DNA of 64,000 bases, from positions 155,972 to 219,971 of the forward strand of contig CANTFK010000085.1 of assembly GCA_947646735.1 (NCBI GenBank). The letters run 5' to 3'. A model generated the notes under the pieces. That model was not told where the DNA came from. It saw only the letters and a list, made by a program, of their open reading frames with translations, and did no database searches. Of the stretch, positions 30,139-41,667 are shown one piece after another. Origin of the DNA: Peronospora farinosa. Its lineage: Eukaryota > Oomycota > Peronosporomycetes > Peronosporales > Peronosporaceae. Position 1 is the stretch's first letter, and every line of letters begins with the position of its first letter. The position numbers and the translations under genes were made by a program.

Positions 30139-31133
30139 TGTGGTGGAGTGGGCTCTCAAAATTGTATGATGAGACCCCAAACCACTCACTGTGCCGGACT
30201 GCCGACTGTCGGAGGGGGTACCCCGATGCCGCGTATGGACCTTCTCTCACCTTGTTTACCCATCCTCTGGCGGGTTGCACTCTTCGAAAGACTTGGTGAT
30301 GATGTAGACGTCTGCCTTGAGAGAGGTAGACCTGGGAGCCTCGAGTGGATATGCTTCACTCGGTGAGTCGGTAGGTGGCCACTCGATCGACCTTGTCGAG
30401 AGTGGACTTAGAGACAAATTCTTCAGAGAGATTGTCGTCCCTTGCCTTTTCCTTCTTGTTTCAGGGGTATCAACCACCTGACCTTTACGTTGCTCCCGGA
30501 CCTTGAGGTGAGGGAGACCGCTTCCGATAGCGGGTCTTGGGGGGGGGGGGTGTTGCTACTCGAACGAGCTCACAGGCCAAATATATCCTGAAGCTCTATT
30601 CGCACTCGAACTTAACCTCGCAACTGTCTTCAACGGGGGGGGGCTAAAATGTATCCCTTCTCGGAACAGGTGGTAGCTTAGAGCAAGCTCTTTTTGGGTG
30701 ACGGAGTCGTGCCACGTAAATCGCAAATTGAGTAGTATTATTATAGTTATATCATTTTAACTCCTTTAATCTATCCTTGCCTGAAGCTCTGATTCTTTGC
30801 ATCGACTGGTCTGATCCTTGTGTTAAATGGTCAGGAGTGTCTGAACCCCGAGGGACCCGGGTCGAACGAAGAGGGACCGGGTCTACCAAAGAGGGGCCGA
30901 GGTCGACCGACGAGGGACCCAGGCCTACCGACGAAAGACCGGGTCGACCAATGAGGGACCGTGTCTACCGATGAGGGACCGTGCCTTCCAAAGGGGACGA
31001 TAGTCGACTCCTTTCGGTACCGGTTATCGAGGCCCCTGTCTCTCTGGTCTTTTTTCCCTGATACACGGTCCTTTATACTCCGAATCCAACTGGATTTTGG
31101 GGTCTCCATGTCTCAAACAAGCACTTCACCACA
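30139..31133 (-). repeat. 3' LTR of element D (995 bp)
   Basis: It begins TGTGGTGGAG and ends CTTCACCACA on the plus strand. It is about 99% identical to the other LTR, with one extra unit of the 20-21-bp minisatellite. Next to it inside, the minus strand reads a purine-rich GCAGGGGGCAG, a plausible polypurine tract. The start codon of the antisense gene (31108-31110) lies in its last 26 bases. Confidence 0.95.
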
Positions 31134-33020
31134 ACTGCCCCCTGCACTTGCTCAGCCGCACAGCGGTTTGAGCACGCGCATGTCTTCACCTCTTCCGTCA
31201 CGTGAGTCCTTCACTTTGCCCTTTGTTGGTCGTCCAATTCTAACTTGTGTCGTTTCAGCAATGTCTTCCCCTAGTTCTGACCCATCGTCTGAAGAACCGT
31301 CCTTGGTCGTACCCGTACCTTCGATTGACCCTCCATCCGAAGAACCGTCCTTGGTCGACCTATCCGTGCCATTCTCTTCACCTTGAGTTCCGCCGAGACT
31401 GCCACCGTTGATAGCCCTCCTGTCTCCACCGCTTTGCCTCCCTCAAGTCGGCCGATTCGGCCACTTCGGTCTCCATGGCCGACGGTCCGTCTTTCACGCT
31501 AGTCGAAGTGCGCGTAGCTCTGCAGGAACTGCAAGTTAACGTGGACGCGCAATCTCGCCGCATAGAAGACTGCGAGGTGTCGTCCCCCCTTCCGCCGACT
31601 TATTGGCTGCCCGGTGTGAGCGCCTAGAATAGAAGTTGCGTGACAGCCCCCGACTGTTGGTCCAACTCCGTAAGGCCCTTCAACGCGAGACGGCGATGGT
31701 GGACCGCCTAAGATAGAAGATTAACCACAGTCAGAGTCGTTACTCTCTTCTCGCAGCAGAGCTCGACCACGCCGACTTCTTCGATGGGCCGCCTCCGGGA
31801 CCGGCTCCTTCTTCGGCGGTCTCGCCCCCGGCCGTATTTCCACCTTCGAAGCCGGCGAAAGCTTTCGGTAAACGGTCCAGGCAGAAGTCATCCCGCGTGC
31901 GTGCCAAGTCCGACAAGTCTTTGATATCCGCCACCTCTGCAATACCGCTATCAGGGACCTCTGGCGGCCGGTTTCCCGTCATGATGGATTCTTCGGAAGA
32001 CGACCTCAGCGACGACAGCGAGACTCTTCGGGCGGCCCTGGCCAAGTCTCGTACCTCTGGTCTAGATCCCACTAGTACAATTTCCTCAAGTCTTCCGCCG
32101 AAGCCTATTTCTTCCCAAAGAACCACCTCGACTTCAGGCCTCTCGTTGAACCGAGCGATGTTCGGGACTTCTGACTCGGAGACTGAGTCGACCGCAGGGT
32201 AGGAAAATGACGCGTCCACGGTTTCGGTCGACAATCCACCCCTCCCGACCGACTCTTGTTCGCTCCCCAAGGATGCCATCATCCCTGGGTATATGCAGCT
32301 GAAGCCCTTTTCTGTCGCAGAGGTGGCACCTTGGCCGGTCGACCTTGTCAGCTCTTGGTGCATTGAGACAATGTCTCCAAAAGAACGGGTCGACCAGTTG
32401 GATCTGCCTGGGGGGGGGGTGGCTCGGTCCACTGGACGGAAACATTGACCGCCCTCCCAAGTGGAAGAAGTACATTGGTGAACCTCCCCAATGATACAGA
32501 AGCTGCTGGCTGCTGAACCTTGGGTAGCAGCCCGTGTTCCGATCCCACCTGTTTCCTTCCGACCTGTCGGCTGGTTTGCCCAGCTAGTGGCGGTCTACAC
32601 ACGGTTTGACGAAGGACATAGCCAAGCGCTCTGGAAGATGACCCATTGCCTGTGTATCTCTGAGGACCAAGCGCGAGCGACTCTTTTCTTGCGTCATATT
32701 ACAACGCGCGGAAGAAGGGTCGGAGTCGGGCGACCTGAGCGTGACGGGAGGTGACTGACTTTATCTTCTTTAAGATGAGCAAGGGCCGATGTGATCTCGA
32801 CATATTCCTGGACCCCTTCTTCCGACATCTTCCTCGAACCCGCCGTGTAGTATACTGGTACCCTGTTCGTGAGGAGGTATCAGATTTAGTAGAATTGCGA
32901 GAGGCCCGTCAGGTGTCGGATTCCGCGTGGCCGTGGCTTACCCAATATTGGTTGTCTTCCGTGCCTCATCCTGGAACTTTGGTCCCTCGCCTCAAGAGGA
33001 GGTTTAGTCTGCCCTCTTAG
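31108..33020 (+). pseudogene. Antisense gene between pol and 3' LTR of element D, decayed
   Basis: This gene is read opposite to gag and pol. It starts at ATG 31108 inside the LTR (MSQTSTSPQLPPAL). A Ser/Pro-rich start is followed by a segment with coiled-coil character (LVEVRVALQELQV, near 31490-31560), then a Ser-rich acidic linker (DSSEDDLSDDSET, 31980-32020) and a C-terminal domain at 32491-33020. That domain has the pattern PW, GWF, H-QALW-TH, CDLDI-LDP-F and WYP, and matches the antisense frame of element E. Most pieces are in one frame, with stops at 31384-31386 and 32200-32202 and frameshifts, for example near 32750. I saw no signal peptide or membrane segment. Function unknown. Confidence 0.72.
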
Positions 33021-33179
33021 GTTTCCTTTTGAGCACGAACATTCGTTCTATTCGACTCTGTTTTTGTACGTCTGTCCATCTTCCATCTCTTCCGCCATAT
33101 TTTCTTCTGTTTCCAGGTGATCTTGTGAGTCTTCTGTCTTCGTTCTTCTATACATCCGACTCGTGAAGAGTCAAGGTCC

Positions 33180-33330
33180 TCCCATCGAAAAACCAGGTCT
33201 ACCAATGAGGGACCAGGTCTACCCAATGAGGGACCGAGTATACCAATGAGGGTTTCAGGTCTACCTATAAGGGTCTAGGTATACCCAATGCAGGATCCAA
33301 ATCTTCCAATGGGAGACCATGGTCTGCCTT
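33180..33330 (-). repeat. Internal minisatellite of element D, related to the LTR repeats
   Basis: About six degenerate units of GGTCTACCAATGAGGGACCA lie between the chromodomain end of pol and the end of the antisense gene. The unit is the same as in the LTR arrays of A and D. Confidence 0.75.
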
Positions 33331-33352
33331 CCAAGGATCTTGATACAGTCCG

Positions 33353-35854
33353 CTACTTTTCGTGGCTTTGCATTACTTCGAAGCGATTATGGCTTGTCTT
33401 CTTGCTCTCGAAGTCCCGGAGTAAAGCTCCGCAATTCAGATCCACTTCGTTCACCCATGAGGGGTCAGGATGCCTCTTCCATTGCACGAGAAATTCTCGT
33501 TGTTGCCGTTCATACCGAGTCTTCTTACCTGTACGACTCTCCAACATTTCTTCGACTTCATACTCGCCATCCTCCAATTCCCGCACTCAGCTATCTTTTG
33601 GTAACACAAATTCGTCGAAATCAATCCGTTCTGCTCTGTCTATTTCCAGCTCGCTGCTAGGTCGATCGGGGAAATCTCTGACGGGCTTGAGCTTGGAGAT
33701 GTGCACAGTTGGGAATAGTCTGTATTCCGTGCCTCATAGTTCCAAACGTACTACATGATCTTCGACTAGTTCCCGGACTCGGAACGGTCCGTGCCAGAGG
33801 TGGGCCAATTTCTTGGCATACCCTTCTTTCACCCGCTCTAAGTATAGCCATACCCGGGACCCTGGCTGAATTTAGTGACCGACTATCCCTTCATTATGCG
33901 CTTGCACCCGAGCCTGACTAGCCGCCCGTAGGTTCTCGTTGACTTGGTCTCGTGCTTGCTGATAGTGGCTTTGAATCCGATATCTCCATCTCCGAGGTCC
34001 TGATTCTCGACGTCGAGTGTTGACCACCGGTAACATGGTCTCAAGAGTGGTCCTAGCATCCCATCCATGGACCAGATAGAACGGTGTTTCCTCCCGCACT
34101 CTTTCTTGAGCCGTGTTTAACGCGAACGTTAACCGTTCCGCGTATTCATCCCAGTCTCGCTGTCCCACGTCGGCTACGTACATCTTGAACAATCTTGTTA
34201 GAGTCTGGACCATTCTCTCCGCAGTGCCGCTCGCTTGAGGTCGTTAGACCATGGTCGCTCTCTGACGTTGACCCACCATACGACTGAACGCTCGGAAGAA
34301 GTCCGACATAAACCCCGGCTCCGATCGTGACGGATCGTCTCACTGGCGCCAAAACGGCGGAAAACGCATTCTTCATATCCCTCAGCTACTGTCTGGGCTG
34401 TCCGTGACGCACTTGCTTTAGCCATTACATAACCTGTGAACAGGTCGACCCAGATCAGTAGTTCCGTATTTCCTTTATGCGACTTGGGGAGAGAAGGTAT
34501 ATGGTCCATCGCGATAATTTGGAAAGGGTACGTCGCTTCAACATTCCCCCGAGACTTCCCTTGTAAGGTGAGACTCCCTTTACCAGTCTCACAATCCATG
34601 CACAGACCCACATATTTCTGGACACTCCGAAAAAGACCTCTCCAATGACAATATCATCGAATCCGATGATAGGTACGGCCGATTCCCTGATGAAGAACGT
34701 CGGCCAGAAGACTCTCGGGTATCACCAATCTGGAAGTTATGTCTCGGTCGTCTCCCTTGATCCTTTGGCCGGGGCAGTACACTAGCAGTCCTTCTTCACT
34801 TATCTCGTAGTTCCCAGACATTTTGCTGCAAGTTCGAGCCGATTCCACAGAGAAGTCCTTCCAGTCCCTTCAAATATGCCTTTATCTCTCGTAACCACCT
34901 CTCTTCTTCTTGCGCATCTCGGATCCTATCTGTCCGGAGTTGTTGTATCACATCTTCTTGCATGACTTCTCCAGATATTCTGACGGGGGACCGTGATCTC
35001 GTCACCGCGGCTACCTTGACCGACTGACCCCGGTCTTTAGGGACTAACACCTTTGGCAGCCGATTGATCGCTTCTAGACCTGTCCACTCTCCTCTCGGTA
35101 TCGATTCGGCCCCTTGCTGATGGTGTAAAGCCGCACTGGCCATCTGGTCCGCGCTCTGATTCCAGTCTCGCTTCACATGTAAGACTGCGTGGGAGGGCCA
35201 CGACTGGAGCTTACTCAACGCCTTGGCCCGCAACGGGGATAAACCCGAAGCTTTGCATTCAATCTCTCCACGCATCTGTCTTACAAACAAATTGGAGTCT
35301 CCACAAATAATCAAACGCCGTCGGTCCATTGGCTCCAACAGGTCAAAGCCCAGTAACATGCCCTCATATTCAGCCTCATTCACTGTAGACTTGTCGAGAT
35401 ATTTCGACGCAGCTGAGACTATAGTCCATGCAGGAAGTCTCCATACAATAGCGCTGCAGGCACCTCCTCCTTGCTTCACCCGGGCTGCCCATCGAACCTT
35501 ATCACATACAGTTCTTCGCTCGGTTCCACTGTGAATGCTGGTAGGTCGACCGTCTGCCTGGCTTGCTTCTTAGGAGCAATTGACGACAGAATTGAGTCTA
35601 CATTTTCTCGAAGCATAATACTGCTGCCAACGGTCCCAGCACCTGGTCTTCGCCTTTCTTGCGTTTCACAATCTCTAAACTCCACTGGGACAAGAGAGCG
35701 GCCCAATTTCCCAAGCGACCTTGCAACCCTTAAGACTTCACTAGCCAGGATAGTGTAGAATGTCTCGCTAGAACCTTGAAGGGTCGATTAATTAACATCG
35801 TGAAACAAGTGTCCAATATTCGTAACAATGCCAACACTTCCTTTTCCACTGTGC
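33353..35854 (-). pseudogene. Pol remnant of element D: second RNase H, integrase, chromodomain
   Basis: Several frames are separated by frameshifts. In element order: end of the first RNase H region, the second RNase H (35479-34796, with NEAEYEG, CGDSNL and RDWNQSAD), the integrase core (34611-34198, with AMDHIPSLPK and WVDLFTGYV), the integrase end with the ALNTAQERVREETPF segment (34213-33872), and a chromodomain (33586-33353, EYEVEEMLESRTGKK followed by FLVQWKRHPDPSW). A frameshift in the integrase core near 34320 removes the reading of RHDREPGF seen in A. Protease and RT are absent. The product cannot be functional. Confidence 0.9.
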
Positions 35855-36905
35855 CATTCAGAATTTATTTCTTTTTTGCCACGCGTCGTCGTTTCGAGAG
35901 CTCGTGGTTCTTTCTCCGCTCTGCGCGCTCGGGCCTGAAGTAGCGCCGCCCCAGTTGGTCCCAGGGGCATCCTAGTGACCGATCCAGTCGAGGACGACCC
36001 AGGGGACCATGAAGCTGCTGCCATCTGGCCGCTTGACGTCAGGTGTTGGGATGGGCCTTGCTTCTCCTCTTGGTGGACGGCGGCTCCGTACATGTGAAGG
36101 TAGACCGCGATGTCTTGAAGCGTCCCTGGACCGTGTTTGTGTGGGTGTCGTCAGAGATAGGTTTTCCTTTGCTGGCGTGGTACCAACTAGGATCGACAGA
36201 CGCTTGTGTATATGCTCTAACGTCTTTTTGATTCTGTCGAATCCCAGGGACAACAGGTCGTCCGGGTCGAACCATCCTGCGACCATGTTCGCTTCTCGAA
36301 GAAAAGTGACCAGCGCAGTGATCGCGTCTGTGACGGTCTGCAGCCGTGGTAGGGTCGACACCGGTCTAGTGATCTGTCTCAGCAGCCGGATCTTGAGGGT
36401 CTTCGCGACGTGGTCGCTCTACAGGAAAGCGTTCAGCTTGCGTTGGCGGTAGGCCTTCGTGAAGTCAGCGTCTGACCATGATGCCAGTCCTGACTTCTCG
36501 GGGCCTATCGACTTGGTGTTTCCTGGCGCCTTCATCCGGAACTTCGTCGGCTTGGACTGCGCGATCTTGTTTTTGTTGTTTCGGGGACCTTAGCCTCTCG
36601 GTTTTCACCGTCGGCTGATGGTCCTCTGGATCATGATAGGCATCATGACCCAAGGTGTCCTCTACGAGGACATAGGGAGGGTATTTAGGTTTCTCTTCAA
36701 TAAGTTCAACCTCGACCATGTTGACCGGGCCCCTCCCAAGGTCCGGTCGGCCCTTCGATCCTTTGTGTGTTTCTTCTTGAGTCACTGGCGATCGGTCTTC
36801 CAGTTAGTATTTGGTTTTGTGCTCCTTCTTGACATGAACATCTTTATCGTCTTGGGACTCGCGGTGAAATCCCGCATCTTCCAAAGATCCGGACACGCGC
36901 ACCAT
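35855..36905 (-). pseudogene. Gag N-terminal remnant of element D
   Basis: It starts at ATG 36905 directly after the LTR, as in A, and follows the low-complexity N-terminal part of Gag through short frames (36785-36465, 36361-35972, 36093-35855) linked by frameshifts. It ends at the deletion junction near 35855. The capsid core and zinc knuckles are missing. Confidence 0.85.
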
Positions 36906-37876
36906 TGTGGTGGAGTGGGCTCTCAAAATTGTATGATGAGACCCCAAACCACTCACTGTGCCGGACTGCCGACTGTCGGAGGGGGTACCCCGATGCCGCG
37001 TATGGACCTTCTCTCACCTTGTTTACCCGTCCTCTGGCGAGTTGCACTCTTCGAAAGACTTGGTGATGATGTAGACGTCTGCCTTGAGAGAGGTAGCTCT
37101 GGGAGCCTCGAGTGGATATGCTTCACTCGGTGAGTCGGTAGGTGGCCACTCGATCGACCTTGTCGAGAGTGGACTTAGAGTCAAATTCTTCAGAGAGATT
37201 GTCGTCCCTTGCCTTTTCCTTCTTGTTTCAGGGGTATCAACCACCTGACCTTTACGTTGCTCCCGGACCTTGAGGTGAGGGAGACCGCTTCCGATAGCGG
37301 GTCTTGGGGGGGTGTTGCTACTCGAACGAGCTCACAGGCCAAATATATCCTGAAGCTCTATTCGCACTCGAACTTAACCTCGCAACTGTCTTCAACGGGG
37401 GGGGGCTAAAATGTATCCCTTCTCGGAACAGGTGGTAGCTTAGAGCAAGCTCTTTTTGGGTGACGGAGTCGTGCCACGTAAATCGCAAATTGAGTAGTAT
37501 TATTATAGTTATATCATTTTAACTCCTTTAATCTATCCTTGCCTGAAGCTCTGATTCTTTGCATCGACTGGTCTGATCCTTGTGTTAAATGGTCAGGAGT
37601 GGCTGAACCCCGAGGGACCCGGGTCGAACGAAGAGGGACCGGGTCTACCAAAGAGGGGCCGAGGTCGACCGACGAGGGACCCAGGCCTACCGACGAAAGA
37701 CCGGGTCGACCAATGAGGGACCGTGCCTTCCAAAGGGGACGATAGTCGACTCCTTTCGGTACCGGTTATCGAGGCCCCTGTCTCTCTGGTCTTTTTTCCC
37801 TGATACACGGTCCTTTATACTCCGAATCCAACTGGATTTTGTGGTCTCCATGTCTCAAACAAGCACTTCACCACAG
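36906..37876 (-). repeat. 5' LTR of element D (971 bp)
   Basis: Same ends as the 3' LTR. It is followed by GTAG, the target duplication, and adjoins the gag start codon on the inner side. It contains a run of the 20-21-bp minisatellite at 37610-37735. Confidence 0.95.
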
Positions 37877-38040
37877 TAGCTTGGCAACATTATATACAGT
37901 CCTCGATTTCTTCTTAGCCCTTGCTGACAAGACTTCCTCTGTTCACGTGTACGTCAAGTTCTGACATCTTTACTGTCATTAGTGAAGGTAAATTATACTT
38001 TGAGATTATAATTAGAGGGTGCCCTATTACAGCGTAAGAC

Positions 38041-38234
38041 TGTGGTGGAGTGTATTATCAAACGACGTGAGAGAACCACAAACACATACAGCGTTAAACT
38101 GCCGACTTACGGAGGGGGCAACACGATACAGTGTCGTGTTAATCTTGGGTCTCACCTTGTGTACCCGTCGGCTTGGCTGGTCTTGCTCCTCGGTTGACGC
38201 AGAAGACTTAAAGACTTGGTCTTTGTATAGAGAG
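38041..38234 (-). repeat. LTR fragment, cut by element B
   Basis: It begins TGTGGTGGAGTG like a minus-oriented LTR of the same group and keeps the conserved blocks GGAGGGGG and CTCACCTTGTGTACCCGTCGG, but is otherwise diverged. It breaks off where the LTR of B starts at 38235. The 160 bp before it (37881-38040) hold nothing I recognise. Confidence 0.65.
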
Positions 38235-39426
38235 TGTGGCGAAGCGAAGGAGGTGAATTTGGCAAAGTGTGATCGCATATTTTCGGTTAAGTCCGAAATG
38301 GCCAATATTGATGAATCGCGATCTCGCAGAAAGGTTTCGAGATGATGTCAAATGGGATGGAAAACAGCGAATGGTGGAGTTTGCAGTTCTATGTGGGTTG
38401 GATATGGCCTAGAAACTACGCAATTGCGATCTCCAGTATTCTTCGATGGCGATCCGCGTGAACGCGATCGCTAAGAAGGAGGATTGGTACATCCAAGTAT
38501 ATGGAAGACGGTCTGGTGTGAATTACGTTGCTTTGGAAAACTGGAATGAGGTGGACATGACACGTCACATTGATGAACTATCTCACATGACCTGAGAAAC
38601 GGTGAAGAGGACAAGTCGTGATCCGGCGGACCGCGATCCGATACTAAAATGGTATTAGTCCGATCGAGGTAGCGATCCAGATCGCGGCGATATTGGAGTG
38701 GACCATATTACAAGATCTGATTTTTCCGAAAGGGTGATACGTGGCAATAGATCCTGAGCTACAGATAGGCAAGATCATAGGTTTTGGTATTTGATTGGTT
38801 AACATTAACAGAGTTCAATTTGCTTCTAAGTGCACGTGTCGACTTCTCTATTCCGGGCAGGATATTTGGTCTTCCGGCGCCGAGAATATCGACTACAAGT
38901 GCACCCTGGATTGTTTGGCCAGGTGAAGGAATTCTCGACACAACAACTTAACTACGATCGAACGCATTAACAACAAGTAAGGGCAAGGCAAGCAAGTGCA
39001 GGACGGATCAAGTGGTCAGAAGGTTCTGCTCAAGTGGTCAGAAGATCCAAACTTTGCTTTATAGGACTATTGGGATCTATTAGTACGATCAACAAACAAG
39101 TACTCGGTCGATCTTGTGAAGATTTCCACAAAATCACCAAAAATCCCTGTCCTTAATCCGATTAGGATCAACATCGACTCAAGTCCACCGAGAAGAGAGC
39201 AACCCGCCCTACCGACGGGTACACAAGGTGAGGAAGGCTATACACACGGAATCGGGGTACCCCCTCCGTTAGTCGGTCGTCCGGGCGCCAGTGGAGAGTT
39301 GGGATCGCGTCAGCAATTTTGCGAATCCCACTCCACCACAGGGTACCCCCTCCGTTAATCGGTCGTCTGAGCGCCAGTGGAGAGTCGGGATCACATCAGA
39401 AATTTTGTGATCGCCACTCCACCACA
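38235..39426 (+). repeat. 5' LTR of element B, with a duplicated 3' end
   Basis: It starts TGTGGCGAAG and ends CTCCACCACA directly before the gag ATG at 39427. The final 85 bp exist twice in tandem (about 39258-39340 and 39343-39426), and each copy ends CACTCCACCACA. The first copy matches the 5' LTR of C and the second matches the 3' LTR of C, so this LTR is a mosaic. Length is 1192 bp. Confidence 0.85.
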
Positions 39427-41667
39427 ATGGTGCGCATGCCCGGATCTTCTGGACTCTCAGGATTTCACCGTGAGTCCCTGAGAGAAGATGTCAAGATCAA
39501 AACTGAACCTGGGATTGAAGCGTCAGCGGCAAAGGGATCACCGCAGACGTGTGAAGAAAAAAGATCCCCGGATCATCAGCGTTTTGGGAGGGGCGCAGAT
39601 GAAAAGAAAACCAAGGAGGAAGATCAAGAGATTGATCTGGAAGAAAAACCTCTACCCCCTCCCCAGGTCCTTTCGAAGACCCCTGCGGATCGCGTTGCAA
39701 AACGCGATCCGCTGGATAAAAATCCTACGGTTATAACCGAGGGAAATTTATCCAAAACCACACCGAATTCGAAGAAGAAGAAGAATTCGAAGCCATCTCG
39801 AGTGAAGGTGAAGGCGCCTGAGTCGGATCATGATGATACCGACGTGAACCCAGCGCAGGAGGATGATAAGGCGAAAGGATGGCAACTGGATCAGCTGGAA
39901 TGGTGCTTTCATTGGAAGGAGCTTAAAGATCTGTTGTCAAGCGATCCAGATCTAAAGATTTTGAAAACGAAGTTAATTGGATCGCTACGAGGACCAATTT
40001 CAGCTCCCATTCCGACACCGAACCAGTTGGAAGCGATCCGTTGGCTTATGTAGTTGCTCCAAAACGCGGGATTCACCGCTGGAGCTATTGACGCGCAGGT
40101 GCTGTTGGAATGCGATCATGATAGGGTGATTCAAGCAAAGCGATCTCTTTTTTCGAAGCTAGTTCCTCTCACTGGAGAGCGCGATCCGGTGGATCAGACG
40201 ATCCAGCCGATTGCAGATATACCAAAGGATATCACACTGGATCTTCGCAATATATGTCAGCGGAATCCGAAGGGGAGTCGGACGACTCGATTAATATGCA
40301 GCGAATGTCACTTGGACCGGCTGGTGCAGCACATATTCACGAGCGACTAACACCGACTAAGGCCAGAGAACAATCGACGACGGCACTCACAGCTATAGAC
40401 ATGAATGTGACTGGATCAGGTCAATTGCAATCTTATTTTGAAGCTGCCATGAGAAAGTACGAGCAGGATCAAGCTCGCATGATCGCCAGTCGATCCGCGA
40501 TCCCCACAAACACCCCAAAAGTTTGCATTTCGGATGTGGATATGTAATCGGCGGATCGCGTCAATCGCAATCCAATAATTACGACCTAGATGATTTGGGG
40601 TTGGGGGATCTAAGACGACCACAAGTGGCAAGTGCAGGTACTGTATCTAATGGTGGACTTGTCACGCAGCGAATTTGAATGTCTGCGATCGCAGATCTGA
40701 AGGAATTTACAGGACGGGACAAGGACGAGGATCGGGCGAGAAGTTAGGTTAACAAGGCCAAGTCGGCATTCTTACGCGACCAAGCCCCGGATGATGAAAA
40801 ATGTCTAGTATTTGGTGACTTACTCACGGGGCCGGCGCGAAATTGGTACATCCAGCTTAGCCGATCCACCCGGAATTCATGGAAGTCGTTGCTGGAAACC
40901 TTCATGATCCAATATTGTGGATATGGTATGTCTGTCGGGAGACAATACTATCATGCGAAGAAAAGATCCGAGCAAAAATTTCCATTCGGGAAGGATCGCC
41001 TTCAATTCGCCGAGAACATGTGGAACATTTTATTGGTACACTTGACGATCGCGATCTGGCTAAGCAGTTGACGTTGTTACGCTTTGGAGACGCCGATGAT
41101 ATGGAAGAAACTCTGCGAACATATCAACGCATGGAGGGGAGACAGTATCCGAGTGCAATGGGGTCAAGCAAATTTCGTCAGCGATCTGCGTCGGCCTCCA
41201 CTCCGACACCCTCGAAACCAACTCGTGCCGTGAGAGCAATTCGTCTGGAAGGCAGTATCAGCGAGTCAGACTCGGATATTAGTGGATCAGACGCCGATAC
41301 AGATCGACGCAACCTTTGTGTGGCCACAGTACCAGATCGCGTGAAGAAATATAGTGATCAACGCGCGGGATCGGACCATTTGGATCAAGATCGCAGTCCA
41401 GATCGCATGGTGAATCAGAAGGGTTGTACCCATTGTGGATCAAAGAAACATGATGATCGTGGATGCTGGAAGAGACTAATGTGTCAGAAGTGTGTTCGCA
41501 AGGGACACCCTTCGGATAAGTGTTTTTACACCTGTTCCGCCTGCGGAGATGTTCATGAGAGTGGAAAGTGTCGAATGGAAGAATTCTACAACATGATACG
41601 CAAGTGGTATGTTCCAACCAAGCATGCTGGAATGCTTCCGCCGAAGGCAGAAGAAATGTTAAGCTAG
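39427..41667 (+). pseudogene. Gag of element B, disrupted
   Basis: It starts at ATG 39427 in the primer site (MVRMPGSSG). The N-terminal part is rich in charged and Pro residues. TAG at 40051-40053 replaces the Glu codon of C; a frameshift lies near 40230, and a further stop and shifts break the capsid part (40680-40900). The last frame (40879-41667) keeps the end of the capsid and three zinc knuckles: CTHCGSKKHDDRGC, CQKCVRKGHPSDKC and CSACGDVHESGKC. It stops at TAG, where the protease frame overlaps in -1. Confidence 0.9.

Larger units (their letters stand above)
30139..37876 (-). mobile_element. Ty3/Gypsy element D: complete ends, deleted inside, carries an antisense gene
   Basis: Both LTRs are present (30139-31133 and 36906-37876) and the flanks are a 4-bp direct repeat, GTAG at 30135-30138 and 37877-37880. 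It is close to element A in the parts they share. In element order it has an LTR, a broken gag N-terminal part, a junction near 35855, second RNase H, integrase, chromodomain, minisatellite, an opposite-strand gene and the 3' LTR. About 4.1 kb that A has (end of gag, protease, RT) is absent. The LTRs differ by about seven substitutions, one repeat unit and a poly-G length, so the insertion is recent, yet its genes are already defective. Confidence 0.93.

Noticed and set aside
31108..33020. Envelope gene in the antisense position
   Set aside because: I saw no signal peptide, no transmembrane segment and no furin-type site, and the strand is opposite to that of retroviral env.
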